A stretch of 64,000 nucleotides of DNA, from positions 1 through 64,000 of the forward strand of contig CAZBAV010000015.1 of assembly GCA_964489955.1 (NCBI GenBank), in the 5' to 3' direction. This DNA comes from Leadbetterella sp964489955 (lineage in GTDB: Bacteria; Bacteroidota; Bacteroidia; Cytophagales; Spirosomataceae). Under the pieces are notes generated by a model. It was not told the origin of the DNA. It worked only from the letters and a program-made list of their open reading frames with translations, and made no database searches. Positions 52,001 to 64,000 of this stretch are shown here, piece by piece. The translations under genes and the position numbers were made by a program. Each line of letters begins with the position of its first letter. The stretch's first letter is position 1.

Positions 52001-55000
52001 TGAAATGTCATGATACTCTCCTACCTAAATTCTCATCCTGTCACAAATTTTCTTTGAGTGTCATTCGAGTCATCTTCGCAAAAAAATACTTTTAAGTAGG
52101 TCTCTTTCTGAACCACTCTCGAAGAAAATTTTGCCAAAACGGTCATTCGGGCTCATTTATTTGTTTTTTGAGAGCAAACCTGCATTATATATTTCACAAA
52201 TTATATGCGTATCCTATGGGTTTGTGCAGCTCAGTCGTCATACTATTTACGTATTATTAATATGGTGAATTAGTAAAAACGGCCAATTATTGTACTTTTA
52301 TGTCCATATATAACACCAGGACTTTACTAACGTAACCGGGATATGGAGATAACTATCATAACAATTTCAGCCTTGCTGGTTTTAATAAGCGTATTGCCGT
52401 TTACACAAAACCAGCATTGGGTTTTCAGGGTAGCTGAGTTTGTAAAGCTTCAGCTTTTACCCCTGCAGGTAGTTGTTTTTGTAGTGGGATTATTCTACGT
52501 TACTGAAAATCCCGTTTTGTGGTATTTGGAAGCAGTGCAATTGGGCTTAATTGGCTATCATATTTACATTCTGATGCGATATACTAAATTTTGGAAAACA
52601 CCAAAGTTTGACAGTGGTGGTAAGCCATCTGATAATATCAAAATCATTTCCTGTAACATTTACCAGTTTAATAAAGAGTACAATCGCTTTATAGATTTAA
52701 TAGAAAAGGAAGAGCCTGATGTTTTTCTAACGATGGAGAGTAACAGCGACTGGGAACAGGCTATGAAGGTGCTGGAAAAGGCTTACCCAAATTATGAAAA
52801 AGTCACACTGGAGAACACCTACGGGATGCATTTCTATACTAAACTGAAAGTAAACCGGGTACAAACCCATTATTTTGTTGCGGATGACCTGCCCAGTATA
52901 GAAGCGGAATTGGAAACCCGGGATGGACATCGGTTTGTTTTCTTTGGTGTACATCCGCCGCCACCCAGCCCCACTGAAGAAGATAATTCTAAAGAACGGG
53001 ACGGAGACTTGCTAAGTGTGGCTAAGAAGGTACGGGATTATAAGCTGCCTGTTGTGGTAACGGGAGATTTCAACAATGTAGCCTGGGCAAAATCATCCAT
53101 ACTCTTTAAGAAAGCAAGTCGATTGATAGATGCACGGATTGGCAGGGGAATTCTATCTACTTTCCATGCCAAATACTGGTTTTTCAGAGTTCCATTAGAT
53201 TTATTGTTTCACAGTCCGGACATTTTTATAGACAAGCTTTTCATCTACCCATCTGTGGGTTCCGATCACTTTCCAATTGGCTGTACCTTTCATATTGATA
53301 AACATTCGGATGAACAGGAAGACCAGGTCACGCATCTTGAGAAGGGCGAAATGCAGGAAGTAAACGAGCTCATACAGGAAGGTAAAGAGGAAGAAAGCGA
53401 CAATCGGGAAGAAGTGTAAGCACCCCTTAGGCTCGGGACTAAGGGGAAGTGTTTATTGGTCTCTGGTCAATACGGAGTTAATGTATAAGCCGGTTCTCAA
53501 AAACGGTATCGCTTATTTAGGATCTAAACCAATCCTTATTTTTATACGCTGCATATAGGCTACTGCATAAAACAAAGACTTGAAAAGTTGAAAACATTGA
53601 TGAGTTTTATTACACCTGTGTACCTGTAAGCCATCAGAAGATCAATAATGACCTCTGATTTCGTTCTTAATGTTTTGGTTATAATACGTGTGTAGTTCGA
53701 GGTGTATTTTCTCATCAAAGGGCATTAGGGATGATGCAATAACGTTACTTTCTACCTGACTCACCTTACTAGCACCCGGAATAACAGTGGTAATGGCAGG
53801 ATGATCTAATATCCACCTTATGGCTTGTGATGCCAGGTTTCCATCAGGTAGCATGTCTGACATTTCATTTGCAAATGCTACACCTTTCTCAAACGGTAAT
53901 CCTGAAAATGTCTCGCCTGCATTAAATGCATCACCATTGGCATTATAATTTCGGTGGTCGTTTGCTGAGAATTTTGTTTGGGCGGTAAATTTACCGCTCA
54001 GTAAACCGCTGGCTAACGGCACGCGAGCTATCAAGGCTACATTATTTTCTTTAGCGATAGCAAAAAAATCATCAGCAATATGCTGACGAAACAGGTTGAA
54101 AATAATTTGAAGCGAAGCCACATCACTGTGTTTTAAACAAATCAAGGCTTCTTCAACAGTTTCTACACTTACACCAAAATGCTTAATCAGGCCTTCGTCC
54201 TTTAGTTTTCTCAAATGATCAAACACCTCTCCCTTTTTTAATTCCTCTGTAGGGATACAGTGTAATTGCTCCAGAAATAACTGGTCTACGTTTAGGTTTT
54301 TTAGCGAATCCTCAACGTGTTTCCGGATAGCGTCATACGTAAAATTCTGAGGCCATCCATAAGGGGTATCACCACGTCGACCGAGTTTAGTAGCAACATA
54401 TACTTTTTTATCTATTTGAGAAATGAACTTACCAATTAAGCTCTCACTCACTCCCATTCCATACACATCTGCGGTATCAATAAAATTACCACCTGCATCT
54501 ACGTATGCCTGCATAATATCAAATGCCTCTTGCTCATTTACCACACCCCAGTCAGCACTGCCAAGTTGCCAGGTACCTAAACCAATTTCTGAAATCTGAG
54601 TTTCTTTAAAATTTCTATAATTCATAATCTTCTCTCTTAATATGTATTTTTTTGCGAAAGTGTCTAACCGGGTAGAGACTGTCTAACTAAATTACAGTTC
54701 GCAATTTAATGTGTATTTTACCCAAAAAGAAGACGTGTTACTTCATTTTTAATAGTAAAGTCAATCCGCACAGAAAAGCAGTCGCTTCACAAACAATTCT
54801 TCCCCAATGCCACCTTCCCCATTTTATTAATTCATTAGGTAGAGCTTCGTCAGAAATGATCCTGTCCGCAAAACTTGTATTTGCTTCTTTGAAATACAAG
54901 AAGAAAGTTATAAAGAACAAAACAGTAAAACCGGTCATCGCCCACATAAGAAAGTCTGTTTTTGATTTATCAGACAAACTACAAACAAGTGTAGCAATAG

Positions 55001-58000
55001 GTAAAATAGTCGCAATAATAGTCAATGGTGCATAAAACTGATGGATCTTCTTTCCGTACGTTTTGTAAAACAAAAAAAACTCGTCAGCTGAAAGCCCTTT
55101 CCAATAAGGAAGAATCAAAGCGGCTTCCGCAAGCTGTGTTCCACAGAAAATGCCTAATGTACAGGTGGATAAAAGTAAAAGTATTTTCAGGACCATTTCA
55201 GCTATTTTTTCTAAGTGTAAGAAAAAGGTAAACCGTATACAAAACGATCATTACAGTATCTACTATCACGGCCGATCCGATACCGAATGTCAAAAATTGT
55301 CTGCCAAAAGAAAATATCAAGGTTATGAAAATGATTTTACTTGCCCCGGCAATTACCAGAACAAGATTCCTTACTTTTGGAACCAATGCCCCGTAAATCA
55401 GCATAATACCCATTAGTGTTATCAATGCAGACCAGTTACGGACTACAATCCGGGCTACATCTCCGTTTACTGTTTCACCAAAGTTTGATTTGAGTGATAT
55501 CTCAGGTGAAAAAAGTCCAATGATCATTGTGCAGGTTAATAAGCCCGAAACAAACATCACCCATTTAAAATTTGATATAAAAAAACTCATTTTGTACCTT
55601 TTAGGGTAGCAAAATTGAACATAGAAAAACCCAAATCCATTTACATAGGTTGATAAACACTATTTATCCGATTTTTTTCCTAATTCGGCTTAACTGAGTG
55701 GGGGTAATTCCGAGATAAGAAGCAATGTGATATTGGGCAATTTGCTGTTCCAGGTTCGGAAACTGCTTTAAAAATATCTGATAGCGTTCGGCAGCGTCTA
55801 GTAAAACAATTTCTATTTCACGTTGCTCCTTCTGTATAAAATACGATTCAGCCATAATTCTGGCCAAACGCTCAATGTCTGGGCAGGTGTNNNNNNNNNN
55901 GTTTTGAATGCTTGCGTAGTTAGCTACAAGAAGATTACATTGGGTAAGTGCTTGCTGGTAAATCTGGCTGGATGTTTGCGTAACTAATGAAGCGTAACCG
56001 CCCACAAAACAAGGATTTACAAAAAAATGTTTGTTGTATTGGTCGCCCTTATCGTTTTGATAAAAGCCACGAACAATACCACTTTCTAAAAAAGCTATTT
56101 CTTTTGCAGTTTGTCCGTTTGTAATAAAATAGTCACCTTTCTTCAACCGCCTTGGCGTAAATAAAACAGAAATCTTATCCCAACTATTTTCAGAAACTGG
56201 TGTTAATTGGTTGAGAAACATCTTTAAATCATTCATTACTATGTATATCATCTCTGTCTAAACTCAAAAACTTCTGTGGATTGAAAAAAACAGAGCTCAG
56301 AAACACTACATTTTACTTAAACACAAATGTAATAAAGATAAAAATAGACCTATAAACCCGAACGAAGTTTATCTAAAGAACCTATTAAAGTAAAGTAACC
56401 TTAGTAACCACCTGTTTATCCCGATTCTGTACTTTAATAAAATATAGTCCTGCTGACAAGTCAGATATTTTAATACTGGTACTTTTTTCGAAAACGGCAT
56501 TCTTCAGCACTTTACCATCTATTGAATAAAGTATAGCTGTAGATAATCCTTCAAAAGGCACATCTAGCCTAATAAAGTCCTGTGCCGGGTTAGGATACAC
56601 TTTTACTTGTATTTTTTCATCTTCGTTAGACATAAGGATTTCTACTTTCACATCTGTTGAAGTTGAAGAAAGGCAATCTGCCTCACCCCATACATTTACA
56701 CGATATGTGCCACTATTTATAGACAATGCATTAGGGATTTCGGGATTTTGCTCCTTTGAAGTAAAGCCAAGTGGTCCACTCCATTCATATTTAAGTCCGC
56801 CTTCCGCTTGTAATTTTATAACATCCAGCTCAAGGTAAGGACCGGTATTTGAGGCTTTCGGTTTGGGATATTGTACTACAGTCAAACTTAATGTATCATA
56901 AAGAACAATACCGCTACTCAGGTTACATTGTGCAGTGTAAGGTGTACTTACAGACGGCATAACGGTAATACTGTTTGATGTTTGACCCGTGCCCCAAATA
57001 ACATTTCCGGAGCACCCTCTTACATGAAGAATCGTATTTTCTCCTACACAAATACTACTTTTTTCTGGTACAATATTTATCTTGGTTGACGCCCCACCCG
57101 TAATATTCCATGTAACACTATTTGTTCGTAAAGTTGGATTCTTTCTACTCATAGGTGTTTCGTCTACTACGGTAGCCGTTAATGTAGACATCTCAAGGTT
57201 GAGGTTTTCAGGTTTAAGTGTTACTTGATTGGTGCCTTCTATATTTTCTCCATTCAAACTCCAGAGCACTTTTAATGTGTTCGGGTTGGGTTCTATAAGA
57301 TCTAGCTTAAAATTTTGTTCTTGTGTAACATGAACGGTAGAGTCCACAGCAGGATACATCTTATCGATAGGATTCACTAAACTGAATATTCGTTCAACAG
57401 TAGCTTCTCGACAGACTGCACAGTAAGGTTTGTCCAGGACTTCCATAAGACAATTAGCTCTAGCGGGTTTCATCCACTGAAGCATGTCACTTGTACTTCC
57501 GTGTGGATAAACACCAATCTCAGCTGTACCAACCCAGTCTTTCCAGCGTACATGCTCGTGCCGTTGCTCTTTGCTCATATTAACATTTTCCCTGGCGTAC
57601 TGGGATCCCGCCCAATATTCATCACTAAGTCTGCCAAAGGAATGTCCTATTTCATGAATTCCCACAAGATTTGCACTGGTATTTAGTGTAAAAGTGGCAA
57701 ATGCTCCACCTGAACCACCGTAAAAGGTAGTGTTAAGAATAATAACGACCACGTCATATTGAGGGAAATTATTGGCCAATACATCATAAACTACTCCGGT
57801 TTTCGAGGCGATAACTAACCGATGGATAGAAGCACCAAACGTTCCCCCATAAAAATTATTTACACTTACTACCGGATGATTACTGTATGCATCCGGAGCT
57901 GTACCGGGATTAGTTACACCACTTTCTACTGAAGGAGTACTTATGGCAAAAAAATTGAGATACTTGTGATATTGCCTAAACGGATCATAGTCACCAAATG

Positions 58001-61000
58001 ACTTAGCAAAGTCATTTGCAGCGGAAATAAACTTAGGTAATTCATGTACCATAAAGCCGTCACCCAGGATGACCACATTTATCCTGTTGCTCACATCTCC
58101 ATTGTATGCCAGCGTATCTACCTTAAACTTTTCTTGAGCTAAAGACTTGACAGATAAGAATAAAATTACAAAAAGTAGTGTGTGTTTCATGGGGTAAACT
58201 TTAAAGTGAGTAATTTTTTAGATTCATTGTTATTAGCAATACTAAACAGTTCTAGTTTATCCATATTATCTTCTATGGGTATCCTAACCGTAAGCAATCC
58301 CTTTAAATTTTCTTCTGACACCCTTTTTATGGTACCGTCTTCACTAAATACTTCCATATCCTTAAATAATGGATGTTCAAAATGATAAATTTTAGGAGGA
58401 GTGCCATTGGTATTATAAACCCTGATTTCTGCTAGGTACTGTCCGTGAATATGCCTATTGGCGTCTTTAACTTTCCCTTCTGCGGCTGCTGACTTTATAA
58501 GTTGTGCTGTTTCTTTTTTCCCTTTCTTATTAAACTCAAACGTCAGGAAAAGCATGGAGTTTTTGGCGGCGGGGTTAAAATTAGGAATTTCATTAAGTTT
58601 TAATAAAGGCGGACTACATGAAATAAATAGGTGGCTTACAAGTATCAAAATAAGCCTTGGAGTTTTTTTAAGCATAGCGGATAAAATATATGTTTAACAA
58701 AACTAGTTTAAATTCATTGAAAACTATACTGCAATTCTACTTATTTAAAACTGATTATACTTCTGACCAGAGCATGATTTACAACAATTCAGATCGCTTT
58801 TTTCTTAGTAACCTGAGTTCGATTAAAACCACATAGATTTAAGTATCTGTAAATCGGCAATAGTAAAGTATACATAGTGCTAAAACCTAGCTTTAGTGTA
58901 TGTGAATAGCTTCAGCTATCTATACCTACTAAAAAATTATCTTTTTTTCTATGCTTCTATGTGGTTTGTACTATAAATAAATATATTAACAATCGGGCTG
59001 AGGTTAATAAGTGGTTTAGGCCTTTGTTTGCACCCTGGACTATTTAAATAAGAAACCAACTGCGGCGAAAATAATCTAGTGCCTGTAAATTAAAGCAACA
59101 ATCTTTCGTCAAATTAGAATCTTGGCCTAATTAACTCTACTTACCATATTTTAGAAAAAAGCAGAATCCGCTCTCTAAGACTCTGCTTCGACTTAGTTTT
59201 GATAAGTACGTTTCTCGATAGTGTCGTATATTTGAGAATCAGTCCATATTTTGGAAAAACATCACACAAATGAATGAATTTTATAAGCTAACAGGAATAT
59301 TTCAGTGGGTTATAGCTATTGTATTATTTTTAGTCGGACTATTACCACTGTTAGTAGTTCTTGAGAAAGGTGCCACTCAGCCCCTGTTTTATTTATTAGT
59401 AATTATTTATATGCCTCTTGCACAATTTACATGTACACCATTCAATAAGCTCACGGGTGTTTTTAGATATTACTCTCCAATGCTCTTTGGTTATATGGCT
59501 AATAACAAACAAATTGACCTGCATAGTGGAACTAGTTTTGACTATTTATTTGTAATGAGAAAATACAAATCGGGAGTAGAGTTTAGAAATAGGATATTGT
59601 CTTATCATTTAGAGGGGTTAATTTATATTGTTCAATTAATCGAAAACAAAAGAGTACCCGAAACTGTAAATATTGTGGGAACATCATATTTCTTCAACAA
59701 TCGCACATTACAAAAAATGGGATTTGAAACTAAAAACCCTTCAATATTCTACCGGTTAAATTTACTTTTAAACTTTGTTGATTTGATTTGGATGTATTCA
59801 CTTTCACAAGGCAAATTTGCTATTCCTAAAATTAATATTGTTAAAAAGGCAAGCATAACCGGGAAAAGTCTGATTGAAAATAAAAATAGGATTGAGATTT
59901 TATATGACAAGATTAAAACAAAAACGATAGTTTAACACGCAAACGAAAAAAAGCAGGTAACACAGGTTTTTGAATAGTGGAACAAAACAGCGAAAACAAA
60001 CAGATGTTCTTCAGTTTAACTTTTGTGGCCGTATGGGAGTAGTCATGGCTACTAAAGTAAGAGTTTATTGAATAAAATAGGCACGCTATTAGAGATAAAA
60101 CAAGCTCTACCTTACTCTCAAAAGATACAAAATCTCTAAAGATATTAGTGGTTTTTTTAGAAATTTGAAATGCCTGGAACCAGTTTTTTCCTATTTGAGA
60201 ATCAAAAATCACATACTGTATCTAAACTTAATATTGGCTTAACTTCATCCCCCGATTCTTCTTTTAAATTACAAGAAAAAAAAGAAAAAATGAAAAAGGG
60301 TCTCCTGATGATGGGTGTTTTGATGGTAATACTGGTTAAGATGTCTTTTGCTCAAAGTATGGTAAAAGACACCCTTTCTGAAAAGGAATTAGGCGAGTTT
60401 CCTTATTTTCAAATTCACGATTCTCACAAAGCAGTCAATGAAAAAATCAAAAAGTATGAAGAAAAGTACTTTTTTAGCGACTCAGGCACCGTCAGCACTA
60501 TTGAGGGAAAATATTACCATGCCACTATCTACGCAAACGAAGGTGCAGAGTATAATGAGTCGCTAGTTATTAGCCATTTAAAGAAACAGTTTACAGTCTT
60601 TAACGCCATTAATATCTATTCCGGATTAATCCCTGACAAAGCATGGACGCTGGTAAATGAGGAAAAGCCCTCATATATCAAAGATTTATACGACGCCATT
60701 CCCTATCAATACAAACAGTATCTGATTAAAACCAAAGAGGCAAACATCTGGATAGAAATCATACATGGCCTTAATGCCCAACAAATAGACTTTACAGTGA
60801 TGCGGGAGGAGCTTGAAGAATGATAAGTGTGAAGAAAGTCGCCCACCAGGATGTCTGATGTATAACATTACTCAGAAGGAAGGTATGTTTTGCAATATTA
60901 GGCCGTGAAAGAGGAAAGAATTGAGTTAACCGTAGTACGAATCATGGTTAATGCTCCGCCCGTATCTCCCAAGGATAAATTGGTATCATAGATTTTTAAT

Positions 61001-64000
61001 ACTTTTCCTGATTCATACAAAAAATGATTTCAGGTCAGCATCCGCCAGGGATCTCTATATGACTTTAGTAATTCCGAATAAATTATACAGTGTATTATTG
61101 CAGCAACACGTGCTTAATCCGTTTGCCTCTGAAAGATTATATAGGTACTTTTGTGATGGATTTTAGGTTTAAGCACTTCATATGAAACTTGTTTCGAGAA
61201 TGTGAAGCTTCGGAACAATAATACTTAGGCAAGAAAAAATGGACAGATGAATCAATTAAACAGCTTTAACGTCAGAGCCTATGCCATCTGCGTGCATGAA
61301 AACAAGGTTTTGAGCGTACAGGAGAAGTACGAAGATGTAATCTACAGCAAGCTACCGGGTGGAGGTGTGGAATTTGGAGAAGGACTGATAGAGTGCCTTC
61401 ACAGAGAATTTAAAGAAGAACTCAATCTTGATATAGAGGTTACCGAGCACCTTTATACACAGGAAAACTTTGTTCAGTCGCTGTTTGATGACGGAAAACA
61501 ATTGCTGTTTGTTTATTATACTGCAAGAATTCTAAACATAGATGCTTTAGCCATCAGTTCACCTGACATTACAGGAGTCCAATGGATTGATTTTGAAGGT
61601 GATAATCCCCTGGAGTTACCGGTAGATAAGATTGCATTTCAGCTGTATAAAGAAAAAATGTGGTCAGCTCAGCAACCAACTAAGGTCAACTGAGCCTTAA
61701 ACCGAGTCTTTAAAAAGAAACCTTACTGAATGTCCAGCCTAAGGTATCAATAATGAGAAGCTGGTCCGTATCTACAGGCAGACCGGTTATAATTTTTAAA
61801 ACCTGCATCGCCATTAAGGAGCCTACTACTCCGGGTAAAGCCCCCAGAACGCCATGGCTGTCACAATCCGGCAACTCCCCGGCAGGAATATCGGGAAAAA
61901 TATCTCTTAGGTTTTTACTTCCTCGATAATTGAAAACAGCAACCTGACCCTCAAACGAAAATATACTTCCATAGACTAACGGTTTTGAGAGCGAAACGCA
62001 GGCATCGTTTACTATATATCGAGTGTTGAAATTATCGCTGCCGTCCACAATTATATCGTATCCCTGCAATACAGTATGTACATTTTCAATACTAATTTTC
62101 TCACTGACAGCTACAAAATTGATATTGGGATTCAGGGCTTCTACATACTGTGCGGCACTCTGCGTTTTTAGTTTACCGATCTGATTTTCAAAATGGATGA
62201 TCTGCCTGTTCAGGTTATGGAGTTCCACTACATCAAAATCCGCAACAGCCAGAGTGCCTACACCGGCTGCTGCCAAATATTGGATGACGGGACTCCCCAG
62301 TCCGCCGGCACCCACCACCAAAACCTTAGCTTTCCTGATTTTTCGCTGGCCCTCCACTCCTATTTCCTCTATAAATATCTGCCTGCTGTACCGTTTAAAT
62401 AATTCATCATTCATATCTTAACTTTTTCCATTCATCAGTTATACACTTCTTCCCAGTCTTTCATCACGGGATCATAACCTGCATTGCGGATTACCTGCCG
62501 TATATCTTCCATGCTTCTTTCGTCACTGATCTCAAATTGCTCAAGCGATTGCGGATCCACCACGTAACCTCCCGGATTGGTCTTTGAGCCTGCACTCATA
62601 CTGGTTATACCAAGGGAAAGAATATGATCTCTGAACACCTCATTTTCACGTGTTGAAAGAGAAAGTTCAAGTTCCTCATTCCATATCCGGTATGCACTGA
62701 TGAGTTGTAGCATATCTCTGTCGCTCATGATAAAATTGGGAGCTGTCGTTCCCTCTGCAGGGCGTAAGCGTGGAAAAGAAACGGAATACTTCGTTTTCCA
62801 ATACTGTTTTTGGAGATAATCAATATGTAGTGCGTTAAAGAAACTGTCCACCCGCCAGTCTTCCAGTCCGAGAAGTACTCCCAGCCCGATCTTGTGTATT
62901 CCCGCCTGACCGATGCGGTCCGGGGTGTCAAGACGGAAATCAAAGTTTGACTTTTTGCCTTTGGGATGATACGCTTTATAAACTTCTTTGTGGTACGTTT
63001 CCTGATAGACCAGTACCGCATGTACCGATGCCTGCCGCAGCGATATGTATTCTTCCGTACTCAGGGGCTGGACTTCCAGCGATAGGTTGGAAAAGAAAGG
63101 ACGCAGTATCTTCAAAGCATTGAGAAAATACGATGCGTTTACCGTAGTGTTGGCCTCTCCGCTGACCAGCAATACATGGCTCAGTCCCATTTGCTGTAAA
63201 AAAGTCGCTTCTTTGATAAGTTCACTGTCTTTGAGGGTTCTGCGTGGAATACGGTTGTCAAGACTGAATCCACAATAAGTGCAGATATTCTGGCACTCAT
63301 TGCTGAGATACAGCGGAGCATACAACTGTATGGTTTTGCCAAATCTTTTCTGAGTAATCTGTCTGGACATCTGTGCCATGGTTTCTAGATGCTTACCCGC
63401 CGCGGGCGACAGAAGTACCAGAAAATCTTCAAGGGTCTTTTTCTGGCTTTGCAGACTGGAGATGACCTGCTGGTCTGAAGTGGAATAGATTTTCTCCGCT
63501 ACGGTATCCCAACTGTATTGTTCGAAAATATCTTGGAATCTTTTCATATCAATCCATTAGAAATGAAGTAAGCGGACTTGAGGCGATGGCCCCGGAATGA
63601 ACCTTTCCTAATCCTGCTTCAAAGGCCCTCCGACCGGCTATTACAGCCTCTTTAAAGGCGAGAGCCATTTCTACAGGATTTTGTGCTACTGCAATGGCCG
63701 TATTAACCAGCACGGCATCTGCTCCAAGTTCCATAGCCCTGGATGCATGGGATGGGGCTCCTATTCCTGCATCCACAATCACAGGAACGTTGCTGCTTTC
63801 AATAATGATTTCCAGAAAATCTATAGTTGAAAGCCCTTTGTTACTACCAATGGGTGCTCCCAGAGGCATTACAGCAGCTGTTCCTACCTCTTCCAGCCTT
63901 TTGCAGAGTACGGGATCGGCATGAATGTAGGGCAATATCACAAAGCCCAGTTTTGCCAATTCCTCAGTTGCTTTTAGAGTTTCTACAGGATCAGGCAGCA

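Overview
The window looks like a chromosomal stretch of a member of the Bacteroidota. The evidence is a SusC/SusD pair, a T9SS-type C-terminal sorting region, a primary sigma factor without region 1.1, DUF5683 next to parAB, and several promoter boxes of the Bacteroidota form TAnnTTTG. Cytophagales is plausible, but this is inference. The sequence is a draft: five runs of exactly 10 N occur. At least one (inside rpoD) is an unmerged overlap rather than missing sequence, and one (inside the mprF-like gene) probably hides more than 10 bases.

Layout. 1-7.2 kb: an envelope operon (TPR protein, outer-membrane barrel, HU-CCDC81 protein) divergent from an M61 peptidase with a PDZ domain. 7.3-17.6 kb: a polysaccharide-utilisation locus with SusC, SusD, an acid-phosphatase-like enzyme, a heparinase/lyase-like toroid protein and a GH105-type hydrolase, and a divergent LacI regulator with a perfect 8+2+8 palindrome as candidate operator. 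The GH105 enzyme suggests a uronate polymer opened by a lyase. 17.6-26.2 kb: housekeeping genes (dapB, DUF5683, parB, an unusual parA, rpoD, pnp, rpsO, an LptF/LptG permease, a START-like protein, tRNA-Met). 26.5-33.5 kb: GH97 enzyme, MprF-like lysyltransferase, GNAT, MocR regulator with repeated operator half-sites.

33.6-61 kb is the accessory part. It has long non-coding stretches, gene remnants and dispersed repeats. It holds a nonsense-mutated XRE gene; an A+T-rich Mrr-type nuclease fused to a STAND NTPase (candidate defence gene); a three-gene overlapping operon of a tandem MNT/HEPN protein with two proteins built from the same ~70-residue helical unit; a three-gene oxidative cluster (VioB-type ferritin-like protein, beta-barrel protein, FAD amine oxidase) lying between a cupin gene and a decayed cupin copy; a translationally coupled trio of trypsin-like protease, exported protein and 56-residue small protein; and at least three copies of an interspersed element with terminator-like hairpins. 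Further genes are an EEP-family phosphodiesterase, an aldo/keto reductase, small membrane proteins with a Crp-like regulator, and an M64 peptidase with a lipoprotein partner.

61.2-64 kb: a Nudix hydrolase, then the thiazole branch of thiamine synthesis (thiF, thiH, partial thiG), leaving through the right edge.

All assignments come from reading the sequence and recalled family motifs; no database search was run.
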